Source: Whitmania pigra (Eukaryota > Annelida > Clitellata > Hirudinida > Haemopidae). Taken from it: DNA of 64,000 bases. Shown here piece by piece: positions 25,101 through 38,652 of the stretch. The position numbers and the translations under genes were made by a program. Location: assembly GCA_021613335.1 (NCBI GenBank), contig JAJTWR010000260.1, forward strand, positions 413,501-477,500, given 5' to 3'. How positions within the stretch are numbered: the stretch's first letter is position 1; every line of letters starts with the position of its first letter. A model generated the notes under the pieces. The model saw nothing but the letters and a program-made list of their open reading frames with translations, searched no databases and was not told where the DNA came from.

Positions 25101-26687
25101 ACACTGAGATCCAAACTCGGGCTCTTGCTCTCATCTGAATGGAGACTGTGATACCTCGGTGATCTAACATCAACCAGGAAACATTCATGGTCTGAAAATA
25201 TTTAAATATTAATTTAGAACAAACTGTATCTACTTAACTGAAAAATGAAGTTAAAATGCATTCATATTTCTGTAAAAAAATATTATTTCCTAAAAACATC
25301 ACCTAAAATCTTCACAAATAACTTTAATACCGTAAGGTCCAGCAGGTTGTTCGATGTAGAAGGTGTGGTTGACCACTTGATTCTAAAATGGAAAACATCA
25401 ATTAATGCATTAATTAGTTAACTTGTAATATGGATGAAGGATTTTTGGTAAATTAATGTTAATTTCCATCCTCACGTGACTTTCCAAAGTGAGAATCAAT
25501 TCGTCTGACTGAGCAAGAAGTGGAACGAAAAAATCTTTTCTGATCAGACCTGGATTGAATATAAAATCATTTTAAATGAAATAATTTAAACAAAAATTAC
25601 ATACATTATAGAAATTAATGTCTTGGTAAAATACCATGAAAAGAGATTTAAACGCACGAACCTTCTTCGGCGGTGATGTTCAACCATTTAACAATCAGGA
25701 CGCCTTTCGAGTTCTGAGAAATAAAAATTTTTAATTAGTAATAAATTATTAATAATTAGTATTAGTAAGATATTTATGAATATTTTATGATAATTAATTT
25801 AGTTCCTACGTAGATGGACATGTTGACAGGTTGCAAGTATGGTCTCAGTTCTTCGGTGAGGACGAGAGACTCGATCAACACTGAAACAAATAATAAATGT
25901 TTGGTTACTTTTTAAGTAACGAATAATTATTAATAGTTAAATATGTAATTTCTCCATTTTAAATGCTGCTGTTTTAATTGCAACAAACCCATTTCTCCAG
26001 GGGGGTATTTCAGTTTGTCAGTTCGCAGGGAAACCAGCAGATCCTTCCATCCTGTTGGAATCTCAATTGAACGAGAAAACTTGAAGCAGGAACTTGACTC
26101 GATCTTGAGGACTGATTTGACTCCTAATGACCTCTCATCGGGTGACACCTGTTCGTAATCATTCAGTTATTAATATTCATTTTTATGTGAAAGGAAATAA
26201 TGCAAATATTTCATTCTAACCAAGATTCTCAGGGTTTTGGAAAAACCTGAAAAACAAAGTTTTAAGTCGTTTAGAATTTCATTGTCTAAGTTGAGGATAA
26301 AAAATATGAAATAATTTATAAGACATTCACTTTTCGGAGTTTTGTCCAGCTCGATTTTCCAAACAGAACGATACCACAGATGGTCTTCAGCCGAAACACT
26401 GAGATCGAGGATGCATTCATCGGATTCCTCATCTTCTTCCTTCGAGTCAGATCGGACGAGATCGAGCAGGTGCAGGTCAATCAGGAGTTCAGAGCCAGGT
26501 ACGAGAACATCGCTTGTAACGACGACGTAGGACCTGAAAAATAAAACATTAAAAGGTCAAAAACTGTCACCTCGAACATCAAAACCCACCCATAAACGTA
26601 CGTGTTGGTCGTTGGAACAGCATGGATGGCCAAACTGGAAGCCACGAACGCTGACAACAAGAGTAAGCACAAAGGATGTCTTCCCAT
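19126..26687 (-). CDS. Secreted alpha-2-macroglobulin/TEP-family protein lacking the thioester
   Basis: About 34 short coding exons for roughly 1,400 residues. The ATG at 26687 is the first base of its exon, after a 5'-UTR intron. A signal peptide (PLCLLLLSAFVASSLA) leads into macroglobulin repeats (SYVVVTSDVLVPGSELL; SLRTDKLKYPPGEM). Exons at 20.5-21.6 kb encode the alpha-helical domain (GHPLGPAIEHV; EDGSFSFYPKQPGYIW; QQKEDGSF) and the C-terminal receptor-binding-like domain follows. Where TEPs have GCGEQ, the exon at 21336-21571 reads ILEER before LDFVLAVNVLEHI. The covalent-binding thioester is therefore absent, as in complement C5 or insect Mcr. A run of nine Asp with flanking Lys/Glu (24,600-24,690) is inserted in a macroglobulin domain. 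Likely role: secreted protease-binding, adhesion or immune protein; orthology to a named TEP is unresolved. Confidence 0.9.
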
Positions 26688-26747
26688 CTGTGAATAAAAA
26701 CAATAATTCATTTAAAATAGTAGAATTCAATGCAAGGAAAACCTCAC

Positions 26748-26823
26748 CTTGAATGTAACAAGAAATCGCAAGGAGCAATTTTTGTTACTGCCTGCCAATG
26801 GTCTCTCCTGGCTCCCTTTTATA
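26748..26823 (-). promoter_or_regulatory. TATA box and 5'-UTR exon of the TEP gene
   Basis: The minus strand has TATAAAAGGG (TATA core 26817-26823). About 30 bp downstream begins a non-coding first exon ending at 26748 with the donor AAG/GTGAGG. It splices to the ATG-bearing exon at 26687 through a consensus TTATTCACAG. No ATG occurs in the leader. A clear TATA box suits a gene with regulated, tissue-specific expression. Confidence 0.65.
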
Positions 26824-29701
26824 GACGGTAGATCGATAAAACATTGATTCTGAAGTTTCAAATTAAAACTTGCCTCGGAGTTCACGATCAATAAACTGCA
26901 AGTGAAATATAATTTATTATAATTTGAAATAATTATTATATTATTAGCAATTATTAATATTATGCATAATCTGGTTTAATTGAGTGTGCCTAAATGCCTG
27001 AGATCACTCCGTAACATAATAAACCAATAATAATTCAACTTTTGCCGGTTTCAAACGTAAAAGAACCAATCATAATAAGTAATAAAACGTAAATAAAGTT
27101 AATAATAAAATTATAATATAGAATTAATAATCATTTATCAAGTAATAATAACTAATAAGATTATAATAAGTAGTTTGAATCATAGTTTGATATCCTGGTT
27201 AAACAATTATTTCTCCAGCGTCTTGTCGGACATGGAGATCAGGGACATGTCATCTGAAAAGAGCAGATGGAATGGTGCCGTGGACATTGCAATAATTAAT
27301 TCTCCATTCGCTGATTCCAGGTCAAGGAGAATGTGACTTCAGTAAATGTTTTGGAATTGTTGTCAGTTAATCATGATTGTTAGGATGTTTAGTTTTTCTG
27401 ATATTTCAATTCAATGATGTGATGTTTCCATTATTGGAAATTCTATTTTGTTTTACTAAATTGCTCTTAATTCGAGGTTTCCTCTTCATATTTTGAAATA
27501 AATGTAAGAATGAACATAATGTTAAAACAAATAATGATGATGAAATAATATTAATAGTAATAACAATAAAATAATAATAATAACAATAATAATAGCATGT
27601 AATTACAACTTGCACACAGACTCTTTGATCAATACAATGCAACTGATGTAACTTTCCACGTGGATATTGTGAATGAACATCGATACTGAACATCAGGCGC
27701 CAACTTTTAATGAGATTTCATCAAATTTCACTCCAACAAGATGTTAATGATTTTTCTATTTTTAAATTTATGAAACCGTACGCTATCTTTTCAATATGTT
27801 TATATATTATTATTATATATTATGAAAATATTATAATTATAATAGTTTGAAGCTAGAAATTGACAGCAAATGTTTTCAAAACTTCTATTAAATTGTATAT
27901 TTAATTAAACTTTTAGTAAATTCAGTTTATCAAAAAAATATTTTAAATTCGTTGTATCAAGTTTACAACATTTTTAAAATTTCAATTAACAAATTTTAGG
28001 ATGTTAGTATTAAAGATTCAGAATTACTTTGAATTTTTTGCTTTTTTTTTTATTTTTCTTGCTAAAACAAGTACCGACGATCAATTTCTGAAATTTGGTT
28101 TTCCAGATTTGATTGCCCAGGAATAAAGGAACTATTTAAATAAATAAATACATCGAATTAAAAGTTTGATTATTTAATTAAACAAATGTATTAAAAACAA
28201 TCGTGCTCTTCATCATAACGTTAGAGGGCCCACATTTTGCACTAAGAAACCTTTCAGGTGGTTATTCAAAGGGTTACTCAGGGCAAATGTCTTCGTGTTT
28301 TCATGTGCACGTGTTAATAACCATAATTTCAAGCAAACTGCGAAGTGATTTCAAAATATCTTCCTATGAAAATATATTTGGATCTATGCGGAAGTTGAGG
28401 TATTACAGAGCTTTAATTAATTTAATTTAAACTTTTAGCGACAAATCAACTTCATCCTAATTCTAGTTTCACTTTTAATGTTGAGCCATCTCGCGAAAGT
28501 AAAGAAATTTTTTAAAGAAAATGATTCAACTTATTCAGCCAATTATTCCTTGAGATTATGAAATTCTTTGCGATTATGAAATATTAAAGCAACTAAGTGC
28601 TAAGTAGGTGCTGGTTCTCAGGGAACGAAATTACGATGAAAGATGGTTTGAGCAGAAAGAAATGTATGATCGTTGGATGAAATAATTCCTTAAGGAATTA
28701 ATGTAGAAGATCATTTGATTTCCAAAGAGTATTTAGAAGGAATACTTAACAGTTTACGCAAATTTTGAGTTCACTGACAATCAAACACACTCTCTATGAA
28801 GACTTTTTGTATCCAGAGGAAAACATTCCTGCCCCAAAAAATGAGTAGAACATGCTCAAAGAAATCGATAAAATATCTTATCTATAACTGTTACAAACAA
28901 TTTCTCACATGATTAGCACATGAATAAACAACAATTTAATTTACGAGTTAACCAGAGTACATGTGATGTTTAATATATATTAAATATGACATGTGATATT
29001 TAAACGTGTTAACTATTTTCTAAAAACCGGAGCGAATGTGTACAGATCATGTACTTTTACTTAAGTATTGAAGCGAAGTACTTTTCAAAACACTGATAAA
29101 ATGTTCGACAAACCGTACATAGAGTTAATAACAGAAAATTTAAATTATTTAAATAAAAATTGCTACTGGTGATTTCATCTCATTTCACTCGGATTGTATT
29201 TTAAATATGAGAGTTTACGCAAATATTTAAGTAAATCATTCGATCATTCATTAAAAGCTGAAAGTCTCAACATTCTTTGGGAGACTGCTAAGAGAGTCAT
29301 GCAATAATAATCCACGATACAAGTTTATACTCAGGAAAACAATAATGCAAAGGAAATTGAGCTCTCCAGAGATAAGGAACATGACATAGAAACACTTGTT
29401 TTGCACCTCAAACGAAAGTCGTCGCATAGTTACAACCAAAACAAATCTTTTTATATTGGCATTGCAGGTGCCATAAAGTGGCTAAATTTAGATCGGTTAT
29501 TGAACTAAGCAAGGCCCATTGGACGAGAACTTTCAGATTCTCAATTTGTAATTGTGTAATGAGAGTGATATTTCGTTTTTGGTTCATTGAGAACAATTTC
29601 GATCTCAAAATCAAACAGAATTTATGTTTTTAGTAAGCATTTTCGGAATATCTGTGCCAAACTTGCGTTGGAAAGAATTTTTGTAAAACATTTTCTCGAA
29701 C
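26824..29701. other. Intergenic region between the TEP and TRP genes (divergent promoters)
   Basis: About 2.9 kb, very AT-rich, no supportable gene. Short coding-like stretches near 28,600-28,870 (such as SLYEDFLYPEENIPAPKNE) are broken by stops and not assignable. Promoters of the two divergent genes should lie at its ends. Confidence 0.55.
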
Positions 29702-32700
29702 ATGGACATAGGAAGTCCTTCTGATCCTAACATTGACGGCGACTTCATAGCACTCTGGCAAGTCCGCAATAAGCGCCAGGTAACGATTGTTAAGATTAGT
29801 TAAGTATTCTTTGTCTAATTAATTTGTTGCTTAGTGTAAATGCTAGATAATGCTTAAACATTTTTGTGTAGTACGATGAACTTGAACAAAAGGAGATTCA
29901 GAATCTTTTGAAGGAAAGCGTTGACACAAGCCGCCAGATAACACCTCCATCAAAGGTTACTACCATTCCTTCAAGTGGTGATGCAGAAACTTTAAGGAGA
30001 GAATTGTTTGAGGCAACAGACGATGATGATTTGAATAAATTTGTCGAACTGAAAAACAGAATTAGTCCTAAATCATTTTGCAGTCGAGAGCTGAAATCGC
30101 CTAAAAACATGTCAACTGTCCTGAACTATGCATTGGAAAACCGCAGGTATGTCATTGCCAAGTACTTAATCGAAAACGAAGATCAAAACCTCTTGATGGA
30201 AGATTACATCACAACAACAAAAGGTGTTGCATCTCCAAAATCAAACCTTCACATTTTGGCAGAAAAGGAAAATTTCGAACTGACGAAACTTTTGTTGAAC
30301 CAAATAAAGAACGACAACTCGAAACAGGAGTTTTTAAAAAGAGAGGTTTTGACAGAATTGGAAGGTCAAAGACCACGTCATCTTTCGTGCATGCACCTGG
30401 CTGCATTGCACGGTCACACAAACTTGGTCGACTTGTTCAGATCGTTTGGGGTGAGTGTGAATGTCGTCAACAACAAGAAGGACACTCCAGTTTTGTGGGC
30501 ATCGAGAGGAAATCACATAGAAACAGTTCGCTACCTAATCAAACATGGCGCAGACCTTCATCTAGAGAACGACAAAGGCTCAACTCCTCTTTACTGGGCA
30601 GTTAGGTATGGGTTCAAATCTTTGGTGCGTGTTCTTATACAGGAAGGCAGAGTTAATCTCAACCAAGAACGAAAACTCGGATTTTTGTATCCCATAGTCC
30701 TAGCCTCTGCTCTAGGTTACGACGAAATTGTAAAAACTTTGATCGAGAATGGCGCCGAAGTGAACGCGGTCATTAGCAACAGCTTGACGTCTCTTCACGT
30801 GGCAGCAGCTGAAGGTCATTACAAGGTCGTGCAGGTGCTAATCGACGTTGCAAAAATACCAGTTGATATAAATGATGCCAACGGAAATAGCCCTCTTTTG
30901 TTGGCTTCAAAAAGTGCCAAAGTGAAAACTATGAGGGTTCTTATTGAAAGAGAAGCTGACATCGAATGGAAGAATAAATTTGGGCTAGGCATTTGGGATT
31001 ACACTCTCAACAATCAGAGTGAAGACTTCCTTAAGGCCGTCCTTAAGATGTACAAGCGAGTCATGAAAAAGGAATCTAAAGAATCAACCGATGAAACACA
31101 TTCAGTGGTTTTCCCTAGAGGAAAATCTCCGCTGCACATTGCCGCCTTAAGTGGAAGCGTGGACAAACTCCAGTGTTTGCTAAAGCAGGGGGTTGATCCA
31201 AAAACTAGAGATTTGAATGGAAACACCTTTTTTCATCTTGCAGCCAGAGATGACAAAGTCGATGTCTTGCAGGAATTTTTGTCCGAGGTGTCTGTCAATG
31301 ACGTAAATGACGAAGGGGACACAGCATTGCACATAGCATGCAAATACGGACAATTGGCTTCCGTTGATATTCTTCTTTCCAAATTCAAACTCGACTCGAA
31401 AAACAAGCAGGGGATGACACCACTTCATGAAGCTGTTTTTTCCGATGTAGCGAAGGCAGAACTTGTGAGAAAGTTGGTGGAATACATTATCAAGGCCAGC
31501 ACTTGGTCGCTGGTCGATGCAGTGGAAAATGCTGGAAACACGGCTCTCCATTTAGCATCTAAAAAGGGCAGACCTGAAATAATCGCCGAATTGTCATGTC
31601 TCAATCCAAAAATCATGAACCACGAAGGAGATTCTCCCTTTCACCTTGCAGCAAAAAGCGGAATTGCCTCAAACTTTGAAGCCATGCTCAGCACTTTCAA
31701 CAAACCGGAAATAGGAATTGATATTAACCAAAGAAATAGATTCGGTGACAGCTGTCTTCACATTTGCAGTCGTCTTGGTGATTTCTCCGCTGTAGCAACT
31801 TTAATCGATTGTGGTGCCGATCTGTCGATGAAGAATGAAGACGGAAACACAGTCATTCACGTATTGGTAGAAGAATCATCAATTGATCCATCTAGGGCAC
31901 AGATCTATTTGCAGACGTATCGATGTATTGTGAGTGGAGCTGCCAAGTGGTGGTGCATGAGTCGCAGCCAACAGTTGCCTTGCGAGGGCAGCGATCTTTT
32001 CTTTGAGAAAACAAGAAAAGCCATGCTTTTCCTCACCGCCGAGACTCGGAACAACGAAGGATCAAACTCCATCGAATATGCCATCAAGGAGGGTGCTTTG
32101 TATTTGCTCGAAGAAATTCTCAACACTCCAAGCGTTTATAAACTGAAGAGGAATGACAAACTCTTTTACGACATCACCAGCATAGTACCTGGATCTAAAA
32201 CAAAATGGTTGAAAAGATCAAACAGTGTTAAAGATTTGGAAAATTTTGTCAAGGAGTCGAGGAACCAGTCTTATTTAAGTATCATTGTCTCATTAAACAA
32301 TGACATACAGGCTTCAAGGATTTTGGATATAAGTCCAATAAATGAAATAGTTTGTAACTATTGGAAAAACTACCAGTGGATTTACGTGGTACTTTTGTGC
32401 ATCCATATCACTTACATGATATTATTTACCATTTTTGTCATGCCTGTTTATGGTAGCCTTCCTAAAGGTATGATTTATACGGATATCAATAACGCAAGCG
32501 GTAATTTCTACAAATCTGCTTTTATGTCTTACGAATACAAATCTTTTTACAGCAAATCGTATGGTTGTTTCCTCATTTGGCCAGTTTTAGTTCTCGTATT
32601 TGAACTCTTTTTTACATTTTCCCGCATTTGGCACTACAAAAACTGGAAGCCAAGAAGGCCTTCGCACGGTCAGCAATACAACTTTTGGAGCATGTTAGTG

Positions 32701-33639
32701 GATCTCGTGACAGCTCTTGTGTTCAATCTCGGCGATCTTATAAGTTTAATGTTCGGTGTATTCGCGATCGCATGGTACGTTTCCTTTGCAGCTTACGTTT
32801 CTTATAACATTTATTTGATAATAGTGTCCTTGGTATTTCTATTTGGTTGGATTTACTTGATCAACTTCACCAAAGCGATTGAAGGTCTGCATGTTTTCAC
32901 CATCATGCTGAAGTACATCATACTTCGCAACATCACTCGATTCATAGGAATTTATGTCATCTTTCTGCTCGGCTGCAGCATGGCATTCAACGCTCTATTC
33001 CAAATCCACCCTGACATCGTTAACTACAGTCCTTCTCTAGGAAACACTCTTTTCAGCATGATCAACACAATGCTCGGTCTGGGAACAATCTTTAGCTATG
33101 AATTCGACAAAGATTACGAATCGCACGGAGGCTATCCGCCGTTCATCAAGTCTATTTATATATTCTATGTTCTCGTATCCACGGTCATCCTTATGAGCCT
33201 GTTGATCGCTATGATGACCGACACCTACACCAACATCCAATCAAAAGAGGCTTCCACTTGGAGAGTCGGAAGTCTCAGACTAGCTCTTCAACTGGAGGAA
33301 GCACTGCCCATGATTAAACCAATTTTTAAGGCACTGTGCACGAGCAGAGACGGGATCGAGTTCGACGTGGACTTTGAAAGGTGGCTGATGGACGTGACTC
33401 AGGAGAAGGACGTGAGGAAGCAACAGAGTTACATGGAAACTGACGAAATGCAAAGATCGCTCCAGAGACTGGAAAGCAACATTGAGCGCATTCAGAATTC
33501 GTTGCACGATGTTTCAAAAAGCTTGGAACTGCTGATGGCTGATCGTCAAAGCGGAAGACAAGAAGGGGCTTTAAGAAACAAAGCTGGCATTCCGAAGTTT
33601 TACAACGTCGTCAATAAAATTCGGAGTACAAGAGACTAA
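29702..33639 (+). CDS. Ankyrin-rich TRP cation channel (TRPA/TRPV-like)
   Basis: Two coding exons, 29702-29779 and 29872-33639, give 1,281 residues. The first supplies MDIGSPSDPNIDGDF and the second is a single 3.77-kb frame. An N-terminal ankyrin stack spans about residues 100-700 (for example HLAALHGHTNLVDL, TPVLWASRGNHIETVRYL, LHVAAAEGHYKVVQVL). Six membrane segments follow: S1 about 862-885, S2 925-945, S3 965-990, S4 1003-1020, S5 1045-1068, S6 1121-1143. The pore loop contains MLGLGTIF (GLG at 1095-1097). A TRP-box-like segment follows S6 (STWRVGSLRLALQLE, Trp 1156), and the C terminus has a short coiled coil. Probable plasma-membrane non-selective cation channel for sensory stimuli. 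Ankyrin number favours TRPA, the post-S6 segment recalls TRPV; subfamily left open. Confidence 0.92.
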
Positions 33640-35024
33640 TGCGACAAAAGATCGGTGTGACAAACAATGCGCAACTCTTAGCGCAGGGCTCCACTGCTCG
33701 AATCATTGAGCTTGAATTAAGGGCTGTGTGAGATAAATGTCTCGAGTTTGTAATATATTTGTCTAAAGTTGTGGGACTATTTCTATTGCATTTTACATTC
33801 CACATAGCACTCTTCTCGGTGATTCAACGCGGAAAAGAACCTTGGCTTTATTCTGAACCAGAAATAACATTTTAGACATTATTCTTCAGAGGTGCCATTT
33901 GTAAATTACATAATGAAACAAATTTGTTTTACGAAAATCTAGAGTCTACTGCAGTCATTAAGTTGAGTTATCATTGATGAAACATATAAAGCGAGAAAAT
34001 GCTAAAAGACCCAGAAATTCTGGTTTCACATCAGAATGGGATAAGAACCAATGTCACCGGTTACTTTTCGCTGATTCTTTTGGAGTCTGGTAACCTGAAG
34101 CTCCGTCGGAAAAAGCAGAAATTTCCAAATCTTCTCGCTGTTCAAATCAGACGATAACAAAATGAACAAGTTGTTAATTTTATGATAATTTAGTCACATT
34201 AGAAGGCTGGCTCATTCTGAAACTTCTTGTCATCAAAACGAGAACTGAAACCATTGAATCTCAAGGACATTTTGACTTGTGCGAACAGAAAGATCGGAGA
34301 TCCCAACAAAAATCGTTTCATCATTAGGGCTTCATATTAACGTTGACGTTAGATTATTCCCTTTTAGAAGCGCCTACAATTGTCCCATGAACAAGCTCTT
34401 TGTGTTGGCAAGATCAAGTTTAACATCACTTTTTCTTTGCATAAAAACCAGAATTCAGTGGCATTTAAATTATTATATTTAACGAATAAAGCAATTATGT
34501 GCAAAACGAATGCTAAGAAGACTCCAAACAATGATGCCAAACCACTCATTTTATGAAACCCATCAAGTGAGTTTCAACTTGTCAAAGTGTTAAAATTTAA
34601 CTTATTTATGTCCTTTTTCTGTTATTAATTTACATTTGTATGATGGAAATTGCAGCTTGACTGAATGAATTAAAATAAAATTTTAGAAAAACTTAAACGT
34701 AATTGGTTAGAAAGCTATTCGTTGAGTCAGCCTTATGTAAATTGTCTTTGGATTTTTCAGTTTTTAGTGTCAAGCATTTTCAAATCTAGTCAACAAACAA
34801 CTTAATTGGATTAATTTAGAAAAAGTTGCTTAATTCGATGGAGAATTTAATATTTATTTAATAAATTTTTGAGGTATTTCTATCTCCCTCAATTGATTGC
34901 CGAACCACAAAATGATTTCAAAGCATTAAAAAATTATTTTCAAAACTAAGTAGAAAACTGATTCTAAACAAAATGATTTAAATTAAAAGTCAATTGAATC
35001 TTTAGAAATTAAGCAAAATGAGAG
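33640..35024. other. Region between the TRP and PRC1 genes (convergent 3' ends)
   Basis: No gene seen. AATAAA at 34485-34490 could serve as a TRP poly(A) signal. The remainder is AT-rich sequence without recognisable repeats. Confidence 0.55.
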
Positions 35025-37743
35025 CTATTCTTCAGAAGGCTTAAACCTTTTTGCCGGGTGCTGCAAATCATTAAAACAAAGAAAAATATGGACGTGAGAT
35101 GTGCATCTAACATTCATTTCAATAATCTCAAGTGCTGCAGAAATAGAAAAACAACCCACATCTTTTGGAGTCGATGAAATTGCTTCTTCGGTCAAATTCT
35201 TTGCATTCGCGAAGCACGATGCCGTTGAGTAAGTGCTCTGGAAACAATAAAGTAGCAGGTCTGTAGCAATAAATTACGAATAAAACTATGTTTGAGAATA
35301 AAAATAAAAGCAAACTTCATCGGGACATCTCCTATCTATGGCATACATGACGGGTATGTTGCCTCTGAGGTTTGAAGGATTTTGAGGCTTCAAAGGTACA
35401 ACTTTCTACAAAGACAAATGAGGCCAAAACAAAATGTAGAATTGCATTTTCTTAGCACTAATACCTTCTTAATGTCGTCTGTAGTCTTTGAAGCATGTCC
35501 CGCTACGTGCCTCTTGGAGACCGGAGCGGGTTTACTGCCGTACCTCAGGTCTTGGTTCAGAGTGTCGATCTTATTCTTGTGCTAGAAAAAACAAAAGTAC
35601 TTCCACAAACTGACTTCATTATTATTTTTTAGGACTTTTTAGGACCTGTAGCATGATAAAAGCAAAATATATTCACTCGAGTCTGGATTTCCAAGCTCTT
35701 TTTGTTGTGATACTGCTTCCATCTCTTGTCGCATTCGTCTGCGAACGACATGAGATCTCGTCTCAAGCTCAGGTCGACGGTCTCCTTCAACAATTCAATT
35801 TCTTTTATTATTTCAGCCTCTGCCTGACGGGATAAGTAAAAATAGGAATTGACGAATTAAAGCAAATGTTTAAATGGGCCGAAATTCAAATGAAGATGAT
35901 CGACCTTCGGCAAACTGTGAAGGAGTTTCTTTTTCAGTGCCTCGTCTTTCAGCATCCTTCCACCTCTGTTGAGGAATTTATCTGGATCATTCGACCTTTC
36001 CTGTCGTAGAAGGAAATGAAATGGTGATAGAAATACTGGGGAAACTATTTTGGATGGTGAAAAAGTTATTACGGATAGTGAGAAAATTATTATGGATAGT
36101 GAAAGTATGATTATGAAAAGCGAGAAAAATTGTTTCACTTCAACTTCCTCCAATTCTTGAAACTGATTTAAGTGGGTTTTGATTTTCTCATCTATGGAAA
36201 CGAGCTTCGATGCAATCATCTGCATTTTGAAAAGATACTCTTCCAGCTCACAGAGTTCTTCCTCATTTTCACTTTTTCCTTTTGTAAATTGATTCAATTA
36301 AAAATTATGCTCAGAATACCAAGGGCATACTTAATTTTATAACAATTATATGCTCAGAATGCAAGAGTACTTAATTTGATAACCTGCTAAATTAAATTAT
36401 CACATTATAAACAAGGAAATTATGAATATGATTATAAGTATGCACATCGACGTGCAGTACATTAACACAAGGAAATTTAGAATCATAAAATGATTTAGAT
36501 GATATTATGATTTAGAATATCATAAAATGGAGAAAGATAACTGAAATTCCAACCTGAAAGAATGGCCTCACAAGAAATTTTGTATTCTTCACTGAGGTTG
36601 CAAGTTTCCCAGAGGCATTTGATCTCCTTCCTGACATTCTCGAAACACGTCTTCATTTGAGATTTTCGAATTGCAAGATAATGATCGAGTTTTTTCTGCA
36701 GCTGTTGTGAAAGCATTCAGTAGTGGTTAATATCACAAGCAAATGTGAAAGCATTTTATAATTATCTTTATACCTCGACCACCGTGTCTATTTGGCAAAG
36801 AATTGAATCATTGCGGTCGGCAATGTCTATCAAAGAATCTGTCTCGATTGAAATCCTAAGAACCGATAGAACATTCTTTATGGAAGTAAGAAGTTTGCTA
36901 CTCCTTTCTTTATTCAATTCCTTTAACTCTTCCAGCTTAAATATCCACATTTTAGGTTTAATAATTATTTGTGACAATTATTATTAAATTTTAGGTGAAA
37001 CAAAAAAAGTATTTGCAGACCTTTTTAATGCTTGTTTTTACAAGTTCTATAGGAAAATCACCGTGACTCTTGCTTGTAAATTCCGTGATGTACCTTTCAG
37101 ATTGATCCAAATCTTTCTTTTTTAAAACATCAATTAGACTGAGGAAGTAATTCTTGAGCTTAGTGAACTCTTCCAATTCAATTGTCTACAATAATTTATC
37201 ATGATCAAAATGTTACAAATAATAACAAATGAACAAAATAATTAATTAATTTTTAAAGGTATATCAAACTCATTAAGTGCTTAAATAGATTTATTCGTAT
37301 AATCACCTTTTTCTTTTCACCAAGAGCAACAACCTGTTCCTTCAAAAATTGCCAAACATCATAACTGTTTGACTGTTTGCTAGGCTAATTTAAAAACATA
37401 ATAATAATTTTGTTTCATCTGCAAATTTAAATTAAAACCTTAAAAATCGAATTGAAATCGTTACCAGGTAAGGTGTCGCATCGAGATTAAGTTCTCCACA
37501 AATAATATTAACTTTTTCAATATTTTCCTGAATTTCAGTCTTTACTTTATCTTTGTAACTTCCTATATCCTTTTCGAAGTCCAGAGTTTTTCGCAGAATT
37601 CTCCTAATCCATATTTCACTTAATTTTTCAAATTCAGAATATGGCAGACCTAAATCAGCACAGTGAATTTCAATTTTAACCAAATGTTCTTCCAGCGTTG
37701 ACAAGAGCATCTTGTGACAGGAAAACGAGATATCCATTGTCAT
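35025..37743 (-). CDS. PRC1: PRC1/MAP65/Ase1-family microtubule-bundling protein
   Basis: About 10-11 exons, roughly 500-550 residues, ATG at 37743. The N-terminal two thirds is a long helical rod (LEEHLVKIEIHCADLGLPY; ELNLDATPYL; TIELEEFTKLKNYFLSLIDVL). The conserved spectrin-like microtubule-binding signature is ERSNDPDKFLNRGGRMLKDE, equivalent to the SDPNRFTNRGG region of human PRC1. A basic, serine-rich tail follows, with RYGSKPAPVSKRH and STYSTASCFAN. In animals PRC1 cross-links antiparallel microtubules at the spindle midzone and recruits KIF4A and centralspindlin for cytokinesis; Drosophila calls it fascetto. The last exons and the stop at 35025 are the least certain part, because two frames are open there; I chose the one matching the PRC1 tail. 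Confidence 0.88.
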
Positions 37744-38159
37744 AAGTGTTTTAGATTGTTTTAATAAACAATAATGTTCCGTCTTATATTATAAGCAACT
37801 TAACCAATTGAAAGCGACGCTATGTAAATGAAAGTAAAACCAAAATTCAAACAATTCGTTCCGCCAAAATATTCTCAGGTCACTCATTGTTGACGAAGAT
37901 ACTTCTTATGCAATATTAATTTTTAAGCAAACTATAGATTCTTTATTTTGCAGATTAACAAAAGATTATGTCTAAAATTATATATGCACATACATGACAT
38001 ATTATATCTTTATTTTTTTTAATTTTTGTTAAATGATCGTACAATATAATATTTAGGTACCACTTTCTCAGTAGCGATAAGCAACTAAAAGCATAGATAT
38101 CGCTTGTTCCAGACGTACCCAAATTTAGGACAGAAACAAAGAAGGTCATTTCATCCAGT
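37744..38159. other. Upstream region of PRC1 to the Gypsy fragment
   Basis: PRC1 promoter side. No gene and no motif that I can assign. Retrotransposon homology begins abruptly at about 38160, so the element is truncated at its left side there. Confidence 0.5.
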
Positions 38160-38614
38160 TGTGCGAGAGTTTATCAGGAGAGTTTTCACCAGCAAGAGAC
38201 TCCAATCCGCCGATTGGACAGTCAGGTTTCGTGGATCGTCTGAGGGAGCAAATGCAGGGTCTCAGGCCGCAACAACCAAGACAACGGCAGCAACCTGCGT
38301 ACATCCCGAAGGACCTGGCCACGACACCACAAGTACTCATCCGGGTCGATTCTCACAAACCACCGCTGCATCCACCATACGGCGGTCCGTTTGACGTCCA
38401 AGAGCGCCATCGGAAATACTTCGTCGTCAGGAAGAATGGCCGGAATGACACAGTGTCCATCGACAGGCTGAAACCAGCAATGCCCCAGACTTCAGTTCCA
38501 CCCACAGCCAACCCATCCCCAGCTATCAACCCAGCAACACCTCTGGCTCAACCTCAAACACGCTCCGGACGAAGAGTTCACTGGCCCAAGAAACTCGAGG
38601 ACTACGAGCCCTGA
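38160..38614 (+). pseudogene. Ty3/Gypsy pol 3' end (integrase C-terminal part)
   Basis: An open frame carries ESLSGEFSPARDSNPP, GFVDRLREQMQGLRP, YIPKDLATTPQVLIRVDSHK and PPYGGPFDV, ending with DTVSIDRLKPA and a proline-rich tail. This order is typical of the end of Gypsy polyproteins: the final integrase segment with its GPY-like module. Everything upstream (gag, protease, reverse transcriptase, RNase H, integrase core) is missing, so it is a dead fragment. Confidence 0.88.
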
Positions 38615-38652
38615 CTTTTCGTTCGCCAGTTTGCTCTCTGGTGGAGGAGTAT

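Noticed and set aside
28600..28870. Gene fragment with coding-like stretches (SLYEDFLYPEENIPAPKNE)
   Set aside because: Frames are broken by several stops and I recognise no family; insufficient for a pseudogene call.
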